Assembly: GCA_947501625.1 (NCBI GenBank)
Contig: CANMWN010000002.1
Location: 496,001-560,000, forward strand
Direction: 5' to 3'
DNA: 64,000 nucleotides
Source of the DNA: an uncultured Flavobacteriaceae bacterium
Lineage (GTDB): Bacteria > Bacteroidota > Bacteroidia > Flavobacteriales > Flavobacteriaceae
Shown: positions 35,862 to 42,916 of the stretch, in pieces
How positions within the stretch are numbered: position 1 is the stretch's first letter
Layout: each line of letters opens with the position of its first letter
The notes under the pieces: generated by a model
Seen by the model: the letters and a program-made list of their open reading frames with translations, nothing else
Databases searched by the model: none
What the model was told of the DNA's origin: nothing
Made by a program: the position numbers and the translations under genes

Positions 35862-35894
35862 TCTTCAAAAAATAAGTAGCAAATTTAATAATAA

Positions 35895-35916
35895 AAGCCC
35901 TGATAAATCAGAGCTT
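35895..35916 (-). terminator. Terminator after the START-like gene
   Basis: AAGC-CCTGAT / ATCAG-AGCTT hairpin with one mismatch and an AT-rich tail on the minus strand, between the START-like gene and the aminotransferase gene. Confidence 0.55.
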
Positions 35917-35941
35917 TATAATAATTTATTTTATGTAAAAA

Positions 35942-36331
35942 TTACGCGCCTATTCTATGCTTCAACTCACCTATTTGATTTTCCCAAAACATTTTAGATT
36001 CTTCAACTTCATCTTCTTCAGCAAAATCGGTAACCATTAAAGAAACATCTTTGGTTAATTCATCAACTTGAATTCTAAATTCAAAATAAGAATCATCATC
36101 TTCACTCTCCATCCATTTAAAACGAATTTTAGAATCCATTTTTTTAGTAAGCATTTTTGCTTGTTCTTCAGCACCATCCCAAATAAAAGTAAATAACTCA
36201 CCTCTAGAGTTTACGTTATCGGCAAACCACTCAGAAAGTCCTGAAGGAGTACCAAAGTATTGGTACAACATTTTCGGTGAAGCGTGAATTGGGAATTCTA
36301 TTTCGAACTTTATTTTGTCTGTCATAGTCAA
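35942..36331 (-). CDS. START-like domain protein
   Basis: A 129-residue single-domain protein of the Bacteroidota START-like (SRPBCC/AHSA1 fold) family. Signatures are KIKFEIEFPIHASPKMLYQYFG, LSEWFADNVN, FTFIWDGAEEQAKM and IRFKWME. The fold forms a hydrophobic cavity; the ligand is unknown. No leader peptide is present. It is monocistronic with a terminator after it. Confidence 0.9.
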   Translation of the reverse strand: MTMTDKIKFEIEFPIHASPKMLYQYFGTPSGLSEWFADNVNSRGELFTFIWDGAEEQAKMLTKKMDSKIRFKWMESEDDDSYFEFRIQVDELTKDVSLMVTDFAEEDEVEESKMFWENQIGELKHRIGA

Positions 36332-36409
36332 TCTATTAAAAGCACAATATATAGAATTAATTGGACTAAAAAAAATTAAGAAACGAACAAAAATTTAGAT
36401 AAGTTTATA

Positions 36410-36439
36410 TTGCCAAAAAATATATTTATTTTATATTTG
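36410..36439 (+). promoter_or_regulatory. tRNA-Met promoter
   Basis: TTG (36410-36412), 19 bp, TATATTTG (36432-36439), ending 11 bp before the tRNA. The tRNA-Gly promoter has the same geometry. Confidence 0.8.
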
Positions 36440-36450
36440 CATCCGCTTAT

Positions 36451-36524
36451 GGCGTGGTAGCTCAGTTGGTTAGAGCGTCGGATTCATAACCCGGAGGTCT
36501 GCAGTTCAATTCTGCATCACGCTA
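36451..36524 (+). tRNA. tRNA-Met (CAT)
   Basis: A 74-nt cloverleaf. Acceptor GGCGTGG pairs with TCACGCT (two G-U pairs), D-arm GCTC/GAGC, anticodon loop TTCATAA, T-arm TGCAG/CTGCA with loop TTCAATT, discriminator A; CCA is not encoded. The anticodon stem has an A-C mismatch at 31-39. It is not the initiator (no three G-C pairs in the anticodon stem and no C1-A72 mismatch). It could be elongator Met or a lysidine-modified Ile2. Confidence 0.9.
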
Positions 36525-36531
36525 CAAAAAA

Positions 36532-36553
36532 ACTCCTTGAAAAATCAAGGAGT
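36532..36553 (+). terminator. Terminator after tRNA-Met
   Basis: 9-bp stem ACTCCTTGA / TCAAGGAGT with AAAA loop and a T8 run, 8 bp after the tRNA. Confidence 0.9.
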
Positions 36554-36665
36554 TTTTTTTATTTAATAACTTCTACTTATAAACTTAATATCGATTTATT
36601 AATAATTAATTAATTCACCTAAAAACTTTAAATTAATCGCACCAAATTAATAAGAGTAAAAAATA

Positions 36666-37178
36666 TTATTCATATTGCTCAAATTCAAATCGATCAATAT
36701 GAGAAATTTTAGTTTTTTCTTGATTCAAAATTATTTTTGACACATCAAATACCAAACCTCCAAACATAATTCCATTTTCTTTTTGCTTTTCTTTTATTCC
36801 ATCAATATTCCACATTGCAATTAAATCTTTTAATTCATCACTTATTAACTGCTGAGTAATTTCATATGCCCCATTAGAAAATTTATAACTTAAAATATCA
36901 CTTTTATTCCATATACAAGTATACCTTTCATTAGTTTCAAGTTTAAATCCTTCAATTAAAAAAATGGTATCATGTAATAGAATAAAGTCTAACTTGTTTG
37001 AGTTAATTATTTTTTTACGAATTTGTAAAGATTTTTGTTCACTTTTTTTAACTTCAATAGCATTATAGTAATTGATATTCTTTTTATAAAGTTCTTTTGA
37101 TACATTCAATACATTTGATTGAATAGCTTTACAACTAGAAAATACTAGAATAATTATTAATACAAATATTTTTCTCAT
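36666..37178 (-). CDS. Small lipoprotein, unknown function
   Basis: A 170-residue predicted lipoprotein (hydrophobic leader, FSSC lipobox with Cys16). No known domain is recognised. The sequence is lysine- and isoleucine-rich with two likely beta hairpins (LDFILLHDTIFLIEGF and ERYTCIWNKSDI). Its ATG overlaps the stop of the VanY-like gene by 4 bp (ATGA), so it is translationally coupled to it and may take part in the same envelope process, which is inference. Confidence 0.75.
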   Translation of the reverse strand: MRKIFVLIIILVFSSCKAIQSNVLNVSKELYKKNINYYNAIEVKKSEQKSLQIRKKIINSNKLDFILLHDTIFLIEGFKLETNERYTCIWNKSDILSYKFSNGAYEITQQLISDELKDLIAMWNIDGIKEKQKENGIMFGGLVFDVSKIILNQEKTKISHIDRFEFEQYE

Positions 37179-37885
37179 TTCAATTCTTTATTAATATCCA
37201 AAACGTTCCTATTTAGATAATCTTCTAAAAAAGTTGTATCTAAATACTCTTTTCCCAATATATTTTCATTTTCAAGCAATTTTATTAAATCAATCTTTAA
37301 AAATTCTTGAAGCATAGGTTTTGAAATTGATTTATAACTATAATGCCATGGCTCATATTTAAATCCTTTTCTGTTTTTATCATTGGTATAAACAATATAA
37401 AAACCATAGATATGTGCGTTATTTTCTAACCAATTTCTTAATTTAGAATAAGGTCTTGCATCTTCAAATTTTGACGGATCTAAAACATTCTTTTGAATCA
37501 TTGGATTTGCATCAATAACATCAATATCGGTTCCCCAATGATGCCTTGAGGTTCCTGGGATTGTAGAATATTCTATTATTTTTTTAATTGCTTCTTTAGG
37601 CGATAAACCTTGAGAATTATAACGCTTGTATTTCTTATTCCAAATAGCCTTTTGACGATCAAAACTTCGATAACCTGATACTATTTTTATAGCAATCCCA
37701 TCTTTTAAAGCAGCTTGTTTCAACTTATTAAATGCCATTTCTACTTCTGGCAAAATTTTATACTCTTGCTTATCAAATTTCAATTCACTCTTTCCAGATA
37801 ATTGAGCAATCGAATATTCTTGAGAATAACTTTTCAAGCAAAGAGCAATAAAAACAAAACCTAAAAGCAAACTTTTTTTAATCAT
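37175..37885 (-). CDS. M15 family D-alanyl-D-alanine carboxypeptidase (VanY-like)
   Basis: A 236-residue exported peptidase (signal peptide 1-21, ending KSYSQ). It has the zinc site of the VanY group: SRHHWGTDIDVI (ligands His and Asp) and EPWHYSYK (third ligand His, with catalytic Glu before it), with KIVSGYRSFDRQKAIW upstream. It trims stem peptides of peptidoglycan in the periplasm. It starts 1 bp after the GNAT gene, so all three genes (38318 to 36666) form one unit. Confidence 0.93.
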   Translation of the reverse strand: MIKKSLLLGFVFIALCLKSYSQEYSIAQLSGKSELKFDKQEYKILPEVEMAFNKLKQAALKDGIAIKIVSGYRSFDRQKAIWNKKYKRYNSQGLSPKEAIKKIIEYSTIPGTSRHHWGTDIDVIDANPMIQKNVLDPSKFEDARPYSKLRNWLENNAHIYGFYIVYTNDKNRKGFKYEPWHYSYKSISKPMLQEFLKIDLIKLLENENILGKEYLDTTFLEDYLNRNVLDINKELK

Positions 37886-37886
37886 C

Positions 37887-38318
37887 CTAAATATTTAAAT
37901 ACATTACATAATGTGGTCCTATTAAATGAATATCAAATTCTGTACCGATAGTTTTAAAACCTATTTTTTTATAAAACTTTAATGCGCCTGAACGAGCATT
38001 ACACCAAAGAATATTTACATCCATTGATTCTAGTTTTTTAACCGCCTCTATAATCAACATCCTTCCTAATCCCTTGCCTTGATAATTGTCCAAGGTTGCC
38101 ATTCCACGTAACCTATATTGCACACCGTTAAAATTCTCATTATCATTTTGCATAAACGTTGCTACACTAACCAACTTGCCATCAATAAAAGCACCTAAAT
38201 GAAAAGAAGTGTCGTTATAATCATCATCATTTTTCTCTGACAAATCAATATTTCTACGCAACATTTCTTTTCTTATTCCATAGGTTTCCTCAGCAGAAAT
38301 GAATCTAATTTCAATCAT
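37887..38318 (-). CDS. GNAT family N-acetyltransferase
   Basis: A 143-residue acetyltransferase with the acetyl-CoA loop LRGMATLDNYQGKGLGRMLIIEA (Q-G-K-G-x-G/A pattern) and the terminal NARSGALKFYKKIGFKTIG. The substrate is not predictable. It is the first gene of the unit with the VanY-like peptidase and lies head to head with another GNAT gene. Confidence 0.9.
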   Translation of the reverse strand: MIEIRFISAEETYGIRKEMLRRNIDLSEKNDDDYNDTSFHLGAFIDGKLVSVATFMQNDNENFNGVQYRLRGMATLDNYQGKGLGRMLIIEAVKKLESMDVNILWCNARSGALKFYKKIGFKTIGTEFDIHLIGPHYVMYLNI

Positions 38319-38356
38319 AAAAGTTATATATTTACAAAAGGAAAGATACTATAAAA

Positions 38357-38803
38357 ATGGAAAACATAAATTTTAAAATCATTGAAAAAGAGAACATCTT
38401 TGATATCATCCCACTCTTGCAAGTTATAAATGACAAAACGCCTTTAGAATTACTCAAAAAAAGGGTATTAGAAATGTCAACTCAAAATTATGAGTGTGCA
38501 GTAATGTATGATAACAATAAACTTATTGGTATTTGTGGTATTTGGTACATGACTAGACATTATATTGGTAAAAGTATGGAGGTTGATCATGTTGTGATAG
38601 ACAGTTCTTATCGCTCTCAAGGTCTAGGAAATATTTTTTTTAAATGGATCTATAATTACGCTAAAGAAAAAGGTTGTGAAGCATCAGAATTGAATACTTA
38701 TGTAAATAATCCTAAAAGTCATAAATTCTATTACAATGAAGGATATAATATCTATGGATTTCATTTTTTAAAGGTATTGAGAAGTGATAATGAATTTTAT
38801 TAA
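38357..38803 (+). CDS. GNAT family N-acetyltransferase
   Basis: A 148-residue acetyltransferase of a different subgroup: AVMYDNNKLIGICGIW, VDHVVIDSSYRSQGLGNIFFKWI and NTYVNNPKSHKFYYNEGYNIYGFHF. Divergent from the gene at 37887, with only 38 bp between starts, so their promoters must overlap. Substrate unknown. Confidence 0.9.
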   Translation: MENINFKIIEKENIFDIIPLLQVINDKTPLELLKKRVLEMSTQNYECAVMYDNNKLIGICGIWYMTRHYIGKSMEVDHVVIDSSYRSQGLGNIFFKWIYNYAKEKGCEASELNTYVNNPKSHKFYYNEGYNIYGFHFLKVLRSDNEFY

Positions 38804-38828
38804 AAGTTATTTTTTTAAATAAAAATAC

Positions 38829-38858
38829 TTGCAGGAATTGAAAGTACTTGTATATTTG
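38829..38858 (+). promoter_or_regulatory. tRNA-Gly promoter
   Basis: TTG (38829-38831), 19 bp, TATATTTG (38851-38858), ending 12 bp before the tRNA. Confidence 0.8.
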
Positions 38859-38870
38859 CAGTCCGGAAAC

Positions 38871-38943
38871 GCGAAAGTAGCTCAGTTGGTAGAGCGTCAG
38901 CCTTCCAAGCTGAATGTCGCCGGTTCGAACCCGGTCTTTCGCT
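38871..38943 (+). tRNA. tRNA-Gly (TCC)
   Basis: A 73-nt cloverleaf: acceptor GCGAAAG/CTTTCGC (7 perfect pairs), D-arm GCTC/GAGC, anticodon stem TCAGC/GCTGA with loop CTTCCAA (anticodon TCC), T-arm CCGG-TTCGAA-CCGG, discriminator T. CCA is not encoded. Confidence 0.96.
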
Positions 38944-38948
38944 CAAAA

Positions 38949-38970
38949 ACTCTGATAGTATTATCAGAGT
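38949..38970. terminator. Bidirectional terminator between tRNA-Gly and rhomboid gene
   Basis: 9-bp stem ACTCTGATA / TATCAGAGT with a 4-nt loop, T run on the + strand and AAAAA before it. It ends 4 bp before the rhomboid stop codon, so it can serve both convergent transcripts. Confidence 0.85.
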
Positions 38971-38974
38971 TTTT

Positions 38975-39619
38975 TTATTTATTACCTAATTGTTTTTCAA
39001 AAACTAATAAAAGTACAATTGGAATAGCTAATAAAATAACCATTAACTTATTTTCAATAATTACATCTGGAAATAACACAATTGTTAAAACATAACCTCC
39101 AATGGCTCCACCAATATGTGCACTATGACCAATATTTCCAATGCTTTTTTTCATTCCATATATTGAATAGAGTAAGTATCCTAATCCAAAAACATAACTT
39201 GGAATTGGGATTGGCAAGAAAATAAAAGCCAACTTCATATCAGGAAATAATAAAATAGCCGCATACAACACTCCCATAACCGCTCCAGATGCTCCAACTG
39301 CAGCATAATACAAATTGTTTTTGTGATAACTCAAAGCGAAAATATTTCCAGTCAATAAACTACCTATATATATAACCACAAATTTCCAAATACCTACAGC
39401 TCCAACTACATTATCGGCAAAAAAATAAAGCGTTAGCATGTTGAATAGCAAATGTGAATGATCTACATGTAGAAAACCAGAAGTAAATAATCGTAAGTAT
39501 TCTCCATTTTTCACATTACCAACTTGAAATTTATTCTTATTGAAAAATAATTGATCATTAAACCCTTTAAAAGAGAATAAAACATTGGCAACTATTATTA
39601 TTAAAACTACTTGACTCAT
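38975..39619 (-). CDS. Rhomboid family intramembrane serine protease
   Basis: A 214-residue polytopic membrane protein with six likely transmembrane helices. The catalytic dyad is visible: Ser in GASGAVMGV and His in IGHSAHIGGAIGGY. HLLFNMLTLYFF carries the helix-2 Asn/His of the oxyanion region. Rhomboids cleave transmembrane segments; substrates here are unknown. Monocistronic, convergent with tRNA-Gly. Confidence 0.93.
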   Translation of the reverse strand: MSQVVLIIIVANVLFSFKGFNDQLFFNKNKFQVGNVKNGEYLRLFTSGFLHVDHSHLLFNMLTLYFFADNVVGAVGIWKFVVIYIGSLLTGNIFALSYHKNNLYYAAVGASGAVMGVLYAAILLFPDMKLAFIFLPIPIPSYVFGLGYLLYSIYGMKKSIGNIGHSAHIGGAIGGYVLTIVLFPDVIIENKLMVILLAIPIVLLLVFEKQLGNK

Positions 39620-39677
39620 TTATACTTTTTATATACTCAAAGATAAAATTATATCCGATATTTGTATAAAAAAGTTA

Positions 39678-40589
39678 ATGCAATTATTAGTTTACATACT
39701 TGTTTATCCTATTATCTGGATGCTTTCAATTCTTCCTTTTAGAATACTATATATCAAGTCTGATGTTTTCTCGCTGTTCTTTTATTACGTCATTGGTTAT
39801 CGTAAAAAATTGGTCTTAAATAACTTAAAAATTGCGTTTCCCGATAAATCAGAAAAAGAACTTAAAAGTATTAGAAGAAAGTTTTATCGCCATTTTATAG
39901 ACATTTTTATGGAAATGATTAAATCATTTACCATCTCAAAAAAATCTTTAGATAAACGTTATAAATATACCAATCTCGAATTACTTGATGAATTATATAA
40001 AGACGGAAAAAGTGTCGTTTTAGTTGGATCACATTATGCAAATTGGGAATGGATTGTTGGATTAAGTGCACATATTAAATATAATGCTTTTGCGGCTTTT
40101 ACAACTGTTAACAACAAATATTTCAACAATAAAGTCTTAAAATCCAGGCAACGTTTTGGTGCTACTTTTATCAAAACATCAAAGATTATTGCTAGGATGG
40201 AAAAAAATCAGAAAGAAGGAATACAATCTTTATATGGATTATTAAGCGATCAATCTCCACAATTAAAAAAGACACATTATTGGTCTGAGTTTTTTGGAGT
40301 AAAAGTTCCAATTCATACAGGAGCGGAAATGTTGGCAAAAAAGTATGATATGAATGTTGTTTATATACACACCAAAAAAGTAAAAAGAGGCTATTACGAA
40401 ACATCATTTGAATTAATTACCAATGATGCCACAAAATATTCAGATTACGATCTTTCAGATGTTTTCTTAAGGAAAACAGAGCAACAAATTATTGAAAAAC
40501 CTGAGCATTACTTTTGGACTCACAATCGATTTAAGCACAGAGATAAATACGACGAGTACTTAAAGATTCGTAAAAATAAAACTACTTAA
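39678..40589 (+). CDS. LpxL/HtrB-like lysophospholipid acyltransferase
   Basis: A 303-residue inner-membrane acyltransferase with an N-terminal anchor (about 5-25) and the catalytic H(X4)E motif in GSHYANWEW. SDQSP and the TGAEMLAKKYDMNVVYIH block are typical of the lipid A late acyltransferase family. The likely role is secondary acylation of lipid A, or another lipid such as ornithine/glycine lipid. The end overlaps the convergent outer-membrane protein gene by 8 bp. Confidence 0.9.
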   Translation: MQLLVYILVYPIIWMLSILPFRILYIKSDVFSLFFYYVIGYRKKLVLNNLKIAFPDKSEKELKSIRRKFYRHFIDIFMEMIKSFTISKKSLDKRYKYTNLELLDELYKDGKSVVLVGSHYANWEWIVGLSAHIKYNAFAAFTTVNNKYFNNKVLKSRQRFGATFIKTSKIIARMEKNQKEGIQSLYGLLSDQSPQLKKTHYWSEFFGVKVPIHTGAEMLAKKYDMNVVYIHTKKVKRGYYETSFELITNDATKYSDYDLSDVFLRKTEQQIIEKPEHYFWTHNRFKHRDKYDEYLKIRKNKTT

Positions 40590-41415
40590 TTAACTGAAAC
40601 CTTGCACCAAACATAATGGTTCTTTCAAAAAATGTGAAATTTTGAGAAGCAGAATCTTCTTCATTTAAAGTAATCCTAATATCATCCATGTTGATATAAC
40701 CAATCTTAAAATCGGATTGTAAAAAGAAGTACTTGAAAAATGTTAAGTTTAACCCAACTTTAGCGCTAACTCCATAACCAGAAACATGAAAATCATCATA
40801 ACGCTCTCCATCAAATAATTTAGCATTCGTTTTTGGGTATAAAATACCTGCTCCAATACCTTCGGTAATATTTACTTCAAAATCTTTTGAAGTGAGATTC
40901 AAAAATCTATTTAAATTATCAAACCTGTTTACTTCAACATTTACATAATTTAAACCATCCGTATGTTCAAAGGTCAAAAAATCATGCGTGAGTAATATAT
41001 CTTCATTTAAATAAGTACCATCAAAAGGAGTTCCAGCGTTTATTTCTCCGTCTATTTTTACAGTCTGAAAGTTATGCATGACATATTTCATATGATCTAC
41101 ACCAATAGACACTGTATAGTTTTCTTTAAAAAAATATCCTATTCTAAAGTTCGTTTGAGGTATCGTTACGCGTCCTGGATTAAAATAATCTCTAAACGTG
41201 AAGTTATTTACCTTATCTCTGGCTTTTACGTCACGTAAGGTAAAATTATAATTAGAGCCTTTAAAATGAATATCTGAATCACTAAACTGACCACGATTCC
41301 ATCCCCAAAGAATATACATCTTCCCTTTATTACTCACTTTTTCAAATTCTTCAGTTTCTTGAGAATATAGTGCTATTGAGAATATTACAAATAAAAATAG
41401 TAGTAGATTTTTCAT
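40582..41415 (-). CDS. Outer-membrane beta-barrel-like protein, unknown function
   Basis: A 277-residue exported protein (signal peptide 1-19) with alternating amphipathic strands (NFRIGYFFKENYTVSIGVDHM, VSAKVGLNLTFFKYFFLQSD) ending ...TIMFGARFQLIK. The terminal strand and aromatic residues suggest an outer-membrane barrel. No named family is recognised. Its ATG overlaps the stop of the phosphoglucosamine mutase gene by 1 bp, so they are coupled. Confidence 0.75.
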   Translation of the reverse strand: MKNLLLFLFVIFSIALYSQETEEFEKVSNKGKMYILWGWNRGQFSDSDIHFKGSNYNFTLRDVKARDKVNNFTFRDYFNPGRVTIPQTNFRIGYFFKENYTVSIGVDHMKYVMHNFQTVKIDGEINAGTPFDGTYLNEDILLTHDFLTFEHTDGLNYVNVEVNRFDNLNRFLNLTSKDFEVNITEGIGAGILYPKTNAKLFDGERYDDFHVSGYGVSAKVGLNLTFFKYFFLQSDFKIGYINMDDIRITLNEEDSASQNFTFFERTIMFGARFQLIK

Positions 41416-42803
41416 TAAGCTATTATTTCTTTTATTTCAGAAATAATTCTTTTAGCTAAATCATCTGCTTTTTCTTGTGTTGTGCTTTCGGTATAAATTC
41501 TAATTATTGGCTCTGTATTTGATTTACGTAAATGAACCCATTCAGTTTCAAAATTCACCTTAACTCCATCAATCGTTAAAACATCTTCGTTTTTATATTT
41601 ATCAGCCATTACCTCTAAAATCTTATCAACATCAATTTGAGGTGTTAGTTGAATTTTATTTTTACTCATATAATAACTTGGATAACTCATTCTCAGTTCT
41701 TTACAAGTCATTTTTTGATTTGCTAAATGAGATAAAAATAACGCAACACCAACTAATGAATCACGACCATAATGAGAATCAGGATATATAATTCCACCAT
41801 TTCCTTCACCTCCAATAACAGCATTCGTATCTTTCATTAACTGAACTACATTTACTTCTCCAACAGCACTTGCCTGATAAGAACCTCCGTGTTTTTGAGT
41901 AACATCCCTCAATGCTCTTGAAGAAGACATATTTGACACTGTATTTCCTTTGGTTTTTGAAAGTACATAATCTGCACAAGCAACTAAAGTATATTCTTCT
42001 CCAAACATTGAACCGTCTTCACAAACCAATGCTAATCTATCTACATCAGGATCTACTACAATTCCAAAGTCTGCTTTTTCTTCTACAACCAGTTTAGAAA
42101 TATCTCCTAAATGTTCCTTTAATGGCTCAGGATTATGAGGAAACTCACCATTTGGTTCACAATATAGTTTTATACACTCAACTCCTAACCTATCTAACAA
42201 AGTTGGAATAAAAATTCCTCCTGTAGAATTAACTGCATCAACTACTACTTTAAAATTTGCATTCTTTATAGCATCTACATCAACTAGTTCTAAATTTAAT
42301 ACTTCATCTATATGTTTTTCTACATAGGTTTTATTTCTACTATAAGAACCCAAATCATCTACCTGAGCAAAATCAAAATCATCACTTGCAGCAATTTCTA
42401 GTATTTGATTACCATCATCGCCATTTAGAAACTCTCCTTTTTCATTTAATAATTTTAAGGCGTTCCATTGTTTTGGGTTGTGCGAAGCCGTTAAAATAAT
42501 CCCACCATCAGCATTTTCAATTGGCACTGCAACTTCAACAGTTGGCGTAGTAGATAGGCCTAAATCAATTACATCAATTCCCAATCCAACTAAAGTGTTG
42601 GCAACCAAAGAACTTATCATTTTACCTGAAATTCGAGCATCTCTTCCTATAACAACAATTAACTGCTCTTTGCTAGAATTTCGTTTAAGTAACCAACTTC
42701 CATAAGCTGCAGCAAACTTAACTGCATCGATAGGTGTTAAATTATCAGCTACTTTTCCTCCAATGGTTCCTCTAATTCCTGAGATTGATTTTATTAATGA
42801 CAT
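41415..42803 (-). CDS. glmM: Phosphoglucosamine mutase / phosphomannomutase
   Basis: A 462-residue alpha-D-phosphohexomutase. The phosphoserine loop is TASHNPKQWNALK, the Mg site is DPDVDRLAL, the sugar loop is GEGNGGIIYP and the phosphate loop is RKSNTEPIIRIYTES. It interconverts glucosamine-6-P and glucosamine-1-P for cell-wall and lipopolysaccharide precursors; mannose specificity cannot be excluded. The ATG at 42803 (MSLIKSISGIRGTIGG) is preferred over one 9 codons upstream. A -7-like TATATTTG on the minus strand (42828-42835) precedes it. Confidence 0.9.
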   Translation of the reverse strand: MSLIKSISGIRGTIGGKVADNLTPIDAVKFAAAYGSWLLKRNSSKEQLIVVIGRDARISGKMISSLVANTLVGLGIDVIDLGLSTTPTVEVAVPIENADGGIILTASHNPKQWNALKLLNEKGEFLNGDDGNQILEIAASDDFDFAQVDDLGSYSRNKTYVEKHIDEVLNLELVDVDAIKNANFKVVVDAVNSTGGIFIPTLLDRLGVECIKLYCEPNGEFPHNPEPLKEHLGDISKLVVEEKADFGIVVDPDVDRLALVCEDGSMFGEEYTLVACADYVLSKTKGNTVSNMSSSRALRDVTQKHGGSYQASAVGEVNVVQLMKDTNAVIGGEGNGGIIYPDSHYGRDSLVGVALFLSHLANQKMTCKELRMSYPSYYMSKNKIQLTPQIDVDKILEVMADKYKNEDVLTIDGVKVNFETEWVHLRKSNTEPIIRIYTESTTQEKADDLAKRIISEIKEIIA

Positions 42804-42867
42804 ATATGGTATTTGATTTTTGTTATGCAAATATAATTTTTTGCATTTGATTGACTACATTAAAAAA

Positions 42868-42887
42868 GCCGTTAATTTCTTAACGGC
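42868..42887 (-). terminator. Terminator after rpsA
   Basis: 8-bp stem GCCGTTAA / TTAACGGC with TTTC loop and T runs on both sides. It lies between the S1 stop (42917) and the mutase gene. Confidence 0.9.
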
Positions 42888-42916
42888 TTTTTTTAAAATA
42901 TGAATGTTAAATGGAA

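Noticed and set aside
36451-36524. tRNA-Met as the initiator tRNA
   Set aside because: The anticodon stem lacks three consecutive G-C pairs and the 1-72 pair is G-U rather than the C-A mismatch of initiators.
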